Both the position numbers and the translations under genes were made by a program. Source: Fibrivirga algicola (GTDB lineage Bacteria; Bacteroidota; Bacteroidia; Cytophagales; Spirosomataceae). From it: a stretch of DNA of 64,000 nucleotides. The notes beneath the pieces were generated by a model. That model saw nothing but the letters and a program-made list of their open reading frames with translations, ran no database searches and was not told where the DNA came from. Below are positions 8,493 to 17,400 of the stretch, one piece after another. The stretch is taken from positions 400,596 through 464,595 of the forward strand of contig NZ_WAEL01000007.1 in the NCBI RefSeq assembly GCF_011742925.1, in the 5' to 3' direction. Within the stretch, counting starts at the first letter, position 1. Each line of letters opens with the position of its first letter.

Positions 8493-9320
8493 TTAAACTG
8501 CTACGTTATTCTCACGCAGCGCCTCATTAAGTGACGTTTTTAAATCAGTAGAAGGTTTTCGCTTGCCAATGATTAGTGCACAAGGTACTTGGTAACTTCC
8601 TGCAGCAAATTCTTTAGTGTAGCTACCTGGAATAACAACTGAATTGGCAGGAACAAATCCTTTATACTCGATGGGCTCATCACCTGTGACATCGATCACT
8701 TTTGATGAGCCCGTAATTGTAACACCAGCGCCAAGAACAGCCCGGGTGCCAATACGAGCGCCCTCTACAACGATGCACCGTGAACCGATAAAGGCCCCAT
8801 CTTCAATGATGACGGGAGCTGCTTGCGGGGGCTCAAGTACACCGCCGATACCAACGCCACCACTAAGATGAACGTCGCTTCCGATTTGAGCGCAGCTTCC
8901 AACAGTGGCCCAGGTATCGACCATCGTTCGTGCTCCAACGTAAGCGCCTATGTTGACATAGGATGGCATAAGTATTGCCCCAGCCTCAAGGTAGGCGCCG
9001 TGGCGTACAGTGGCTGGCGGGACTACGCGAACACCTGCTGCTACGAAATCAGTCTTTAATGGAATCTTATCATTGTATGAGAAAATGCCAACTTCTTGGG
9101 GTTTCATCGTCTGACTAATGAAATAAAGAAGGATAGCTTTCTTCACCCATTCGTTTACCTGCCACTCCCCTCCTTCCTCGTCACCTACAGGCTCAGCCAC
9201 GCGTATCTTGCCATCGTTAAGATCTTGTATAACATCGTCAATGGTGGCTTTGTAAATTGGATTACTGATCAGTGAACGATCTGCCCACGCCTCAAGGATT
9301 TGGGTTATTTTGCTACTCAT
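8493..9320 (-). CDS. dapD: 2,3,4,5-tetrahydropyridine-2,6-dicarboxylate N-succinyltransferase
   Basis: DapD transfers succinyl from succinyl-CoA to tetrahydrodipicolinate in the succinylase branch of lysine and diaminopimelate synthesis (cytoplasm). The 275-residue length equals the usual family length. After an alpha-helical N-terminal domain, a left-handed beta-helix runs from about residue 105 to 210 with many hexapeptide turns and the conserved block VGIGGVLEPPQAAPVIIEDG. The C-terminal part (IPGSYTKEFAAGSYQVPCALIIGKR) also matches the family. It is a lone gene here; other lysine genes are not in the window. Confidence 0.95.
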   Translation of the reverse strand: MSSKITQILEAWADRSLISNPIYKATIDDVIQDLNDGKIRVAEPVGDEEGGEWQVNEWVKKAILLYFISQTMKPQEVGIFSYNDKIPLKTDFVAAGVRVVPPATVRHGAYLEAGAILMPSYVNIGAYVGARTMVDTWATVGSCAQIGSDVHLSGGVGIGGVLEPPQAAPVIIEDGAFIGSRCIVVEGARIGTRAVLGAGVTITGSSKVIDVTGDEPIEYKGFVPANSVVIPGSYTKEFAAGSYQVPCALIIGKRKPSTDLKTSLNEALRENNVAV

Positions 9321-10300
9321 AATAGAAAGTAAAACTTTATTAATAATTGTTTAAGTTGCTGATAGTGAGTGGCTTTACGATAAGTCAAATTTGTTAGAGC
9401 AAATTTTATTTTGTCATAAAAATTGAGCAGATAGTAATTAAAGTCAAATCTATTCAGACGTGACTATAAAGGCCAATCAACCAGTTTGTAAATATAAGCT
9501 TCCTATCCGCCTTTATATGCAGTGGCTGTATTCTACATCCATTTTGACTGCATAGGACGTTATAGCCAACTCGCATTACATTACGCAGTTTTAAACTTGA
9601 TTAGGGATATTGTGAAAAAAGTCAAGTAACCCTACCAGTTGAAACAGCAAGATTAATGCCTTGAAAGTTATCTGATACATATCTGTCTACTTGATGATGG
9701 CTGAGTTCCTGTAATTGATGTTTCGTCTTTTACTTGTCAATTTTACACAACCGTACTATGTCTTGATGTGTGTATTAGTGAAGTCAAAGTGTGAACGATA
9801 TTACACACTCTCATTATCTGAATTCACTGGTCATATCTATGTACCTATTGTTTACATAAGATGTATAGAACAGTATGACTGGAATATTAAGAACTGCTGG
9901 TAAAATTTCACTTGTCTATCTACGTATGGTAATTACTTGTGAATGGGTTGTAAGATTAATTATAATGTAGAACGGTCAGTCCAAAAATTGGTTACATACA
10001 TTAGATCACTCGCGATTGATTACCTATAAAGGTCTACAGGTCTTTATGCCAATGAGGCACCTCTCCTATTCTCAAAAGATATAGTAAAAGAAAGGCGTTA
10101 AGACCAATGAGGAGCGTTAGATAGAGGATACAATAGTTTAGCAATTCGTATTAGTAATTAAGAGAGACTGTTTAGTAAAACCTAATGCTTTCAAGGCAGT
10201 TAGTAACTAAATGGATAAAAATATTAGTAAATAACTAGCAATGACAAAATAAATAGCGTAATACTATTAAATTGGCTAAAGAATAAGCATTTTTGTTAAC
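9321..10300. other. AT-rich region without a recognised gene
   Basis: About 1 kb of clearly AT-rich DNA separates dapD from gapA. Open frames are short with poor coding character. One isolated TTTAGTAAA lies at 10171-10179 and a related ATTAGTAAAT at 10222-10231. No tRNA, clear terminator or repeat array was recognised; a small RNA could be hidden here but cannot be shown from sequence alone. Confidence 0.5.
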
Positions 10301-10305
10301 AATTT

Positions 10306-10382
10306 TTTAGTAAAAGAATCATTTTACTAAAATACGATGCTAAACTATTTAATATTTACTAAATTTAAGACTTTTTACTAAA
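10306..10382 (+). promoter_or_regulatory. array of four TTTACTAAA sites upstream of gapA
   Basis: TTTAGTAAA at 10306-10314 and its complement TTTACTAAA at 10323-10331, 10355-10363 and 10374-10382 form two pairs with centre spacings of 17 and 19 bases, 32 bases between pairs. The array ends 27 bases before the -7 element of gapA, so it probably binds a regulator that controls glycolytic flux. The binding protein is unknown. Confidence 0.6.
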
Positions 10383-10408
10383 TACCCCTCATTGTCGTAT
10401 AGCCTCCC

Positions 10409-10416
10409 TATCTTTG
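10409..10416 (+). promoter_or_regulatory. -7 element of the gapA promoter
   Basis: TATCTTTG matches TAnnTTTG and lies 30 bases before the gapA ATG. There is no good -33 TTG at the standard 20-base distance, in line with a promoter that needs an activator. Confidence 0.6.
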
Positions 10417-10443
10417 ACACGTTAACCAAACCTGTTTGCATAA

Positions 10444-11442
<999 letters not shown>

Positions 11443-11466
11443 TCGTTCCAAAACAGGATTCTTGAA

Positions 11467-11505
11467 AAAGGGGGATCAATAGCGTTAAGCTATTGATCCC
11501 CCTTT
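11467..11505. terminator. bidirectional terminator between gapA and trmB
   Basis: A perfect 17-bp stem (11467-11483 with 11489-11505, loop GTTAA) starts with AAAGGGGG and ends CCCCCTTT. Its right arm lies inside the last codons of trmB, so the same bases encode the protein end and the stem. Confidence 0.85.
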
Positions 11506-12155
11506 CTGCTTTGAAGGTAATTAATTGAAAACCCCTTGGCATAGAACATCGCCTCGTACTTCGTCTTTATTCCCAGATGAATATCGTTCAAAGGCGATTG
11601 ATACAAATCAGTTGTAGAAGCAACAATCGTGAATCCGTTATCCGGTAAAGACTGAAGACTATACTCAAAGAATGGAGCGTGATCCGTTTTTAAATGCAGT
11701 ACTCCCTCGTTTTTTAGAATTGATCTATAGAGCGTCAAGAAAGATGAATAGGTCAGACGATGCTTTTCCTGCTTATCACGTGGTTGAGGATCAGGGAACG
11801 TGATCCAAACCTCATCTACTTCCTCCTCGTCGAAAAACTCGAGTAAATAATTGACATCCGTCCGAAGAAAAGCAACATTAGACAAACCAGCCTCTAGCGC
11901 CGCTTGTGAACCACGTGCAATACGGTCACCTTTGATGTCTACACCTATAAAATTACGATCAGGGTATGCAGTAGCCAGACCCACGGTATACTCGCCCCGA
12001 CCACAACCTAACTCAACTACGATTGGATTATCATTCTTAAAATAGTCGGTAAGCCAATGCCCTTTAATAGTCGTATATAACGGTTTGCCTCGCTCAATTA
12101 CATTGTATGCTTCTTTGTTCTGCTCAAAACGATACATTTTCCGGCGTCTAGCCAT
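11490..12155 (-). CDS. trmB: tRNA (guanine-N7)-methyltransferase
   Basis: TrmB methylates G46 in the variable loop of tRNAs using S-adenosylmethionine. The 221-residue product has the SAM-binding VELGCGRGEYTVGLA, the D-V-K-G-D-R segment after strand 2, the family signature WITFPDPQPRDKQEKHRL, and the C-terminal LKTDHAPFFEYSL. It starts 3 bases after the folC stop, so it is the last gene of a TonB-like protein-folC-trmB run. The terminator stem overlaps its 3' end. Length is normal. Confidence 0.93.
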   Translation of the reverse strand: MARRRKMYRFEQNKEAYNVIERGKPLYTTIKGHWLTDYFKNDNPIVVELGCGRGEYTVGLATAYPDRNFIGVDIKGDRIARGSQAALEAGLSNVAFLRTDVNYLLEFFDEEEVDEVWITFPDPQPRDKQEKHRLTYSSFLTLYRSILKNEGVLHLKTDHAPFFEYSLQSLPDNGFTIVASTTDLYQSPLNDIHLGIKTKYEAMFYAKGFSINYLQSRKGDQ

Positions 12156-12158
12156 ATA

Positions 12159-13448
12159 CTATAAGGAATTAACTTCGGCAACCACATAAGTGCTGCCAGT
12201 GATTAAAATAAGATCGTCAGGAGTAGCCTCGGCCAACGCTGCCGCTAAAGCCACATTGACATCCTGGTAACCCTGCCCCAATAAACCGACAGACGAAGCC
12301 TGCTGAACCAGTTCCTCCACGGGAAAGGCTCTCGGAGAATCAGCCTGACAAAAGTAATAAATGGCATCGGCGGGTAACAGATTTAAGATAGATAAGACAT
12401 CTTTGTCGCGGACAAACCCAACCACAATTCGTAAGTGAGCATACGCGATCGTTCGAATACTAGTCAATAGCGCATCAATCCCGGGTTTGTTATGAGCGGT
12501 ATCAGCGATCAGGATCGGACGCTGTTGAATCCATTGAAAACGCCCTTTTAACCCGGTATTTGTTACGACTAATCGACAACCATCAAGTATGGCCGCATTG
12601 GATACAGAGAAGAAAGATTGGGCACGCTGAATGGTAGCCAATACCGTTTTAACGTTAGCCAACTGATAGATGCCTAATAAAGGCAGATCAATCGAATACG
12701 TCTCGGCAAAGGAACGGGATACACAGTCTACCTGTCTGAACCCATTAGTCAGCCCTCTATCAACTACCGTCCAATCGTCCTCAGCAAACTCAATTGGTGC
12801 TTCATTGACCGCTGCAATTGACCGAAATACAAACTCTGTCTCCTCGTGACGCTCACCAATCACTACCGGTACGTTCGGTTTGATGATCCCTCCCTTTTCG
12901 GCCGCAATTTTTGGAAGTGTATCACCCAATACGTCAACATGATCCCAGCCAATATTGGTAATCACGCTTACTATCGGCGTAATGATATTAGTCGAATCAA
13001 GCCTCCCTCCCAGCCCAACCTCAATGATAGCCAAATCAACCTGCTCACGGGCAAAGTAATCAAAGGCCATGGCGACAGTAACTTCAAAGAATGAAGGCTG
13101 AATCTGCTCGATCGACAATCGTTGCGCCTCAACAAAATCAGCCACGACCGCTTCTGGGATAGGATGGCCATTGAGGCGGATTCGTTCGGTGAACGATTTT
13201 AAATGAGGCGATGTGTACAAACCAACCCGGTAACCCGCAGACTGGTATATACTGGCCAGCATATGGGACGTACTCCCCTTTCCATTTGTACCAGCAACAT
13301 GAATGGTCCGAAACTGATGCTGCGGGTTTCCCAGCGCCTGACAAAGCGATAGCACGTTGGCAAGCCCAGGTTTATAAGCAGAAACGCCCACCCGATGAAA
13401 AACGGGCAGGCGATCATACAAGTACGAGATAGCCTCGTTATAGGTCAT
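12159..13448 (-). CDS. folC: bifunctional folylpolyglutamate synthase / dihydrofolate synthase
   Basis: FolC adds glutamate to dihydropteroate and to reduced folates, with ATP. The 429-residue protein has the Mur-ligase-like P-loop VAGTNGKGSTSHML (residues 51-64), the Ω-loop region LYTSPHL, I-E-V-G-L-G-G-R-L-D, the T-N-I-G-W-D-H strand, and the C-terminal ADTAHNKPG motif. It lies 3 bases after the upstream TonB-like gene and 3 before trmB, so all three are probably cotranscribed. Some Bacteroidota FolC may act mainly as the polyglutamylase; the sequence cannot decide. Confidence 0.93.
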   Translation of the reverse strand: MTYNEAISYLYDRLPVFHRVGVSAYKPGLANVLSLCQALGNPQHQFRTIHVAGTNGKGSTSHMLASIYQSAGYRVGLYTSPHLKSFTERIRLNGHPIPEAVVADFVEAQRLSIEQIQPSFFEVTVAMAFDYFAREQVDLAIIEVGLGGRLDSTNIITPIVSVITNIGWDHVDVLGDTLPKIAAEKGGIIKPNVPVVIGERHEETEFVFRSIAAVNEAPIEFAEDDWTVVDRGLTNGFRQVDCVSRSFAETYSIDLPLLGIYQLANVKTVLATIQRAQSFFSVSNAAILDGCRLVVTNTGLKGRFQWIQQRPILIADTAHNKPGIDALLTSIRTIAYAHLRIVVGFVRDKDVLSILNLLPADAIYYFCQADSPRAFPVEELVQQASSVGLLGQGYQDVNVALAAALAEATPDDLILITGSTYVVAEVNSL

Positions 13449-13451
13449 ATA

Positions 13452-14390
13452 TTAATTCGAACTAATAGATATTGTCAACGTACCTGTCGACAGCTCTGAA
13501 GGCGTTACAGAGCCTTTAGGACGCAATTTAAAGCGTAATACCTGACGACGGTAAAAACTTTCTACCGATGGACTCACTGTTTGCTGAATCGCCCGGGCCG
13601 AGACGATGTTTCCGTCGCTGTCTACTTTAATCTGGTAGATGATCTTGCCACTGTCATCCGAATCATCTTTATCGAGTTTGTTATTCCCAAAAGACCAGCC
13701 CGACACATTCAACGCGACACCATCTTTACTACCACCCGGCTTCCCATAAAATTCCTTGGCGTTGATGTTTCCATCTGGATTTCCTTTGTCGCCAACACCG
13801 GACTTATCATCACCATTATTATTGCCGCCAGTACCAGCAGCCCGTCCGTTGGTACCGTTCGATCCGGCACCACCAGAAGACCGTTTGTAAAGAGCACTGG
13901 GGTCGACTGTTTCTACCTTTTTTACAGGTTCGGCGCGGGGAGGTGCAGGCGTTGATCTAGGTGAAGTCGCTTCGGGTCGCTTCGGGTCGGGCCGATCCGG
14001 AACACTGACGGGACTTTCAGTGCGACTGGCAATAATGGGCTTTTCGGCCGGTGTTTTACTCGTTTTCGTCTCTTCTGTCCGCTCTCTGGGGGTGACCGGG
14101 GTACGTTCTACGCGGGGCGTTGTGGTCACCTTTGGATTAGGCCGATCTTCCGATTTCTTCACGTTCTCGGCCCGGGGTGATGGATTCGGCTTGTTATAGG
14201 TCTGAACAGATCCACTCCCAACATCAGACGTACCAAAGTTCACCTCCACATACTCCACGGGAGGTGGATTAGGCGTAGAACTCGACAGAGTCACCAGAAA
14301 GAGGACGATCAGCAAAGCCACCATTGATACCGTTGCAGCGGCAAGGGCAAAGGTGCGAGCTTCGGTTTCGTTTTCGTAGGCAATACGCAT
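13452..14390 (-). CDS. TonB-like energy transducer / cell-envelope protein
   Basis: This 312-residue protein has a short cytoplasmic start, one transmembrane helix (about residues 15-37), a long Pro/Lys/Thr/Arg-rich periplasmic linker, a Gly/Asn-rich patch (residues 175-210), and a C-terminal domain (about 245-312) with GKIIYQIKVDSDGNIVSARA and FKLRPKG, the pattern of TonB/TolA C-termini. TonB proteins couple ExbB/ExbD proton-driven motion to outer-membrane receptors; ExbB and ExbD are not seen nearby. It begins a unit with folC and trmB. TolA-like function is an alternative. Confidence 0.75.
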   Translation of the reverse strand: MRIAYENETEARTFALAAATVSMVALLIVLFLVTLSSSTPNPPPVEYVEVNFGTSDVGSGSVQTYNKPNPSPRAENVKKSEDRPNPKVTTTPRVERTPVTPRERTEETKTSKTPAEKPIIASRTESPVSVPDRPDPKRPEATSPRSTPAPPRAEPVKKVETVDPSALYKRSSGGAGSNGTNGRAAGTGGNNNGDDKSGVGDKGNPDGNINAKEFYGKPGGSKDGVALNVSGWSFGNNKLDKDDSDDSGKIIYQIKVDSDGNIVSARAIQQTVSPSVESFYRRQVLRFKLRPKGSVTPSELSTGTLTISISSN

Positions 14391-14465
14391 AGTTGAGCGT
14401 CGGCAATGTGTACCGATTTATTTCCTAACGACTGGCAATCGCCTTTCGTTATATACGGAATAGTG

Positions 14466-14473
14466 CAAACATA
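14466..14473 (-). promoter_or_regulatory. -7 element upstream of the TonB-like gene
   Basis: The complement of 14466-14473 is TATGTTTG, an exact TAnnTTTG, about 76 bases before the ATG. No -33 at the right distance was seen. Confidence 0.35.
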
Positions 14474-14504
14474 AAAAAAGGCAACCGTATGGTCGCCTTT
14501 TATA
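14472..14504 (-). terminator. terminator of the HU/SPOR gene
   Basis: On the minus strand AAAAGGCGACC pairs with GGTTGCCTTTT with one internal mismatch, followed by T residues. It lies 17 bases after the stop of the HU/SPOR gene. Confidence 0.75.
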
Positions 14505-14520
14505 ACAGGTAAATCACTGT

Positions 14521-15714
14521 TTACTTATCGTTTCGCATGATCCAGGGTGTAATGCCCGTCAATGAATGCAATGAATCAATACCACCTTCCGCCTCCGACA
14601 GCGATTCTGTACCAATAGCGGCTACCTTGATTAAGCCACGTCCCTGTACAATGTAGGCGTCTGAATACCCCGCTCGCACCAGGCGCTTTTGAAACCGAAC
14701 CGCATTACGGCGACTGGCGAAGCTTCCGGCAATAACGGTGAAGTTAGTTTTTACCGCTGGTGACGCATCAACAGCCGACGAAGATACATTACTTGGCTCA
14801 ACAGCAGAGACCTCTGTCTTCCGCACACTTTCTTTAGCAGGAGCAGCCGCCTCCTTAGACGAAGCTACGGCAACGGGTACCGGTGCAGCAGATGGTATGG
14901 GAGTAACAGTTACAGGCTCAACCGGTTTGAGCACCTCAACCGATTTTTTCATCGGGCGGGCAACTGGCTCACTTGGCTCGGCAGATTCATTCAGCAAAAA
15001 AGAGGGGACGCGAAACAACGCAGCCGGATTCAGACTGCTTTGAAGCGGATCGCCGGGGCGAATGACCGAGAAGTAGCTGATTACGCCCAATGAGCCCACC
15101 AAAAGCGCCGCAGCGGCCCAGCGCCATACGATAGCCGACCGACGAACTGGCATGGATAGAACCTGTCCGTCTACCGCTTCTGTAGTCGTGGCAAGCGCCG
15201 TTGTAGAAACAGAGGCAGTGGCCGGCAGTTGGCGAACCGCAGCTTCCTGAACAGGCAACGGCTTAACAGCGACGACCGGTTTAGCCAGATGCACTACCTT
15301 ACTGGCAAGCATCACCGGTTGCATACCATACGTAGTGCCAAGAAAATTATGGCGCAACTCTGGATCAAACTGTAATCGATTTTCAGCGTTGTATGAAAAT
15401 AAGCCCAACCCCTCTATCGAAAAGCTCCCCATTTTATGAGCTTGTTCCTTGAGCATAGCCACAAACGCGTTGATCCCGCGAAGTGCCTCATCGCGCGTGA
15501 TGCCCTCATGAAGCATAACGTAATTCAGCAGGATGCCATCATCAAGCATCAGTGCTTCGTTAAACGCAACTTTGCGGCGTGGCGGCAGGAACTGACCCGT
15601 TGCTTCATTGAAAGAAGCCGAAACCGAGTGAGTCAGAAAAGCGCCCAGCGTAGGTACAACAATACAATCGTATTGGTACAGCAGCTTTTTCAGGTAATCG
15701 CCGATGGGTTGCAT
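14521..15714 (-). CDS. HU-CCDC81 and SPOR domain protein
   Basis: The N-terminal 135 residues match the two tandem bacterial HU-CCDC81 domains (YLKKLLYQYDCIVVPTLGAFLT and the second HU-like half with FSIEGLGLFSY). A Pro/Ala/Val linker follows, a transmembrane helix at about 198-217, a Ser/Pro/Glu-rich linker, and a C-terminal SPOR domain (about 325-397, NFTVIAGSFASRRNAVRFQKRL). SPOR domains bind denuded peptidoglycan at division sites. In Bacteroidota such proteins seem to tie the envelope to the nucleoid or another cytoplasmic partner; that role is not proven. It follows the outer-membrane barrel gene by 20 bases, so they share a transcript. Confidence 0.88.
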   Translation of the reverse strand: MQPIGDYLKKLLYQYDCIVVPTLGAFLTHSVSASFNEATGQFLPPRRKVAFNEALMLDDGILLNYVMLHEGITRDEALRGINAFVAMLKEQAHKMGSFSIEGLGLFSYNAENRLQFDPELRHNFLGTTYGMQPVMLASKVVHLAKPVVAVKPLPVQEAAVRQLPATASVSTTALATTTEAVDGQVLSMPVRRSAIVWRWAAAALLVGSLGVISYFSVIRPGDPLQSSLNPAALFRVPSFLLNESAEPSEPVARPMKKSVEVLKPVEPVTVTPIPSAAPVPVAVASSKEAAAPAKESVRKTEVSAVEPSNVSSSAVDASPAVKTNFTVIAGSFASRRNAVRFQKRLVRAGYSDAYIVQGRGLIKVAAIGTESLSEAEGGIDSLHSLTGITPWIMRNDK

Positions 15715-15734
15715 AGTCAGTCTTGAAAGTAAAA

Positions 15735-17396
15735 TCAGAAGGAGTACGAAATTCCTCCGAGAAAGTTAAGCCCCTGTACGCGATAATACAAATACCGCTG
15801 GTAGGTTTGACCGAAGATGTTATTTAACGATACGAACGCTGACAGCTGTTTTCCCAGGAAATAATCGATTTTCAGATTCAGATCATATATGACAGGGAGT
15901 TGTACCACCTCGTTTGTCACGAAGTTCTTATTGCGTATGCCAGTGTTGACGTACAGGTCAGACGTGACAAATAACTTCTTGTTGAGCGTGTAGCTATTCA
16001 GCCATTGTACCGTCGCCCGGGGCCGTCCCCAGGCATCATCGAGCCGATCGAGATCGTAACGGAATACGTCTCCTTTCAGGGTCGACGTAAAGCGATCGTT
16101 TAGCGAGTAGCCAAGCTGCCCCGAGATAGTCAACACATGCGCGATGCCTCCATCATATACAGCAAAGAACTTTGACGTATCGGGCCACGAATTATTGATC
16201 CCATAGAAGTTACGGTAACGGGCATAGGATACTTTACCCTCAAAATTGAACCCATTACCGAGCTGCCCTTTCGATCCGCCATACAAATCATACGACTTAA
16301 CAGTGTTAGCTAAGACCAGATTGGGGGCCATCCACCGGTTTTCACTCAAAAAACTACGGAGCGTATTCCGGACAATATCACCATCGACACCTGCGAAGAA
16401 GTGAATGTTTCCGGCAGGGACAACGTCAACATTTGCCACAGGAAAAGCAAGGGTATTGTTGATGCCCAACCGTTTATCGGTCTCGTTGACGGCATTCAAT
16501 CCGGCTGTAATAGTCAGTTTTGGTGACGTGTAGCGGAACGCCGGGCGAAGTCTGAACAAATTCCGGTTATCGATTTCCTGATCGGTACGTTGCGTGATGT
16601 ACGCGTCGGCATTCAGCAGCGCAATTACATTGTCGGTAATGGCCAGTGACGTCTGCAAATTCGTCGCCCAATCCGTTTCCGACGCCCGGTAAGCATCCTT
16701 CAGTGTTGTCAGGCTCGTCTTGAGCGCGTAGTCCAGCGTTTGGTCTTTCCCGTTGTTTTCGATACCCAGGTTCACCCGAAACGTGCTCAGTTGCTGGCGA
16801 AGGGAATCCCGATTTGGGACCAGCCGATTACCATCCAGAAACTGCGGGCGATAGCCATAAAAGAAATAGCGTTCCTGCTCAAAACCCAAACCTCCTGTCA
16901 GCTTAAACAGATCTGTATTGTAGGTTCCTTTTACATCAAGGCGTGTTTCCCGCTGAGCTGAATTGGCCCCGTCGACAGGCCCAATGCCCGAACCCAGGTG
17001 CCGGGCCGATGCCTCCACGCCAAGGCCGCTCTCTGTGGTCAGGCCATAAAAGCCCTCACCGTAAAACGTATTGTAATTCCCCGCGCCAATTTTTACGTAA
17101 TTGGTAAAGGCAGTCGGTACCTCAGCTTTGGTAGCGGTCAAAGGCAACACCGTTGGTTGAATACGGGGGTCACCGATGGTCAATTTTCGATCCTGAAACT
17201 CATAGGTCAGCTTTTTAGCGTCGGTATTGGCTTTGGGCGATGGGATCTTATTTTGAATACGATCAGCAGGCGGCAACTCGATCCGCCGGCTTTTTTCGAC
17301 CGTAATTTCTTGATTTTCAATTCGTCCGGGCTGCTGTGCATGGGCCACCGATAAGGCGAACACACTCAGAAACAGCGATTTGTAGGTACGTGACAT
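15735..17396 (-). CDS. outer-membrane beta-barrel protein (TonB-dependent receptor-like)
   Basis: The 553-residue product has a signal peptide (SLFLSVFALSVAHA, cut before QQPGR) and a mature part rich in alternating beta strands and aromatic girdles, ending in YRVQGLNFLGGISYSF with the terminal Phe typical of BamA-assembled barrels. It lacks a clear plug domain or TonB box, so it is about the size of the barrel half of a TonB-dependent receptor. It lies 4 bases after the giant TPR gene and 20 before the HU/SPOR gene. Ligand unknown; joint work with the TPR protein is inferred from gene order. Confidence 0.8.
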   Translation of the reverse strand: MSRTYKSLFLSVFALSVAHAQQPGRIENQEITVEKSRRIELPPADRIQNKIPSPKANTDAKKLTYEFQDRKLTIGDPRIQPTVLPLTATKAEVPTAFTNYVKIGAGNYNTFYGEGFYGLTTESGLGVEASARHLGSGIGPVDGANSAQRETRLDVKGTYNTDLFKLTGGLGFEQERYFFYGYRPQFLDGNRLVPNRDSLRQQLSTFRVNLGIENNGKDQTLDYALKTSLTTLKDAYRASETDWATNLQTSLAITDNVIALLNADAYITQRTDQEIDNRNLFRLRPAFRYTSPKLTITAGLNAVNETDKRLGINNTLAFPVANVDVVPAGNIHFFAGVDGDIVRNTLRSFLSENRWMAPNLVLANTVKSYDLYGGSKGQLGNGFNFEGKVSYARYRNFYGINNSWPDTSKFFAVYDGGIAHVLTISGQLGYSLNDRFTSTLKGDVFRYDLDRLDDAWGRPRATVQWLNSYTLNKKLFVTSDLYVNTGIRNKNFVTNEVVQLPVIYDLNLKIDYFLGKQLSAFVSLNNIFGQTYQRYLYYRVQGLNFLGGISYSF

Positions 17397-17400
17397 AGGG

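Noticed and set aside
9715..9903. 62-codon frame in the AT-rich gap before gapA
   Set aside because: Composition is Tyr/Val/Cys-rich in a way expected of translated AT-rich non-coding DNA; no promoter, terminator or motif supports it.
13960..13992. Short tandem CGCTTCGGGT repeat in the TonB-like gene
   Set aside because: It encodes part of the Pro/Lys/Arg linker; low-complexity coding sequence explains it.
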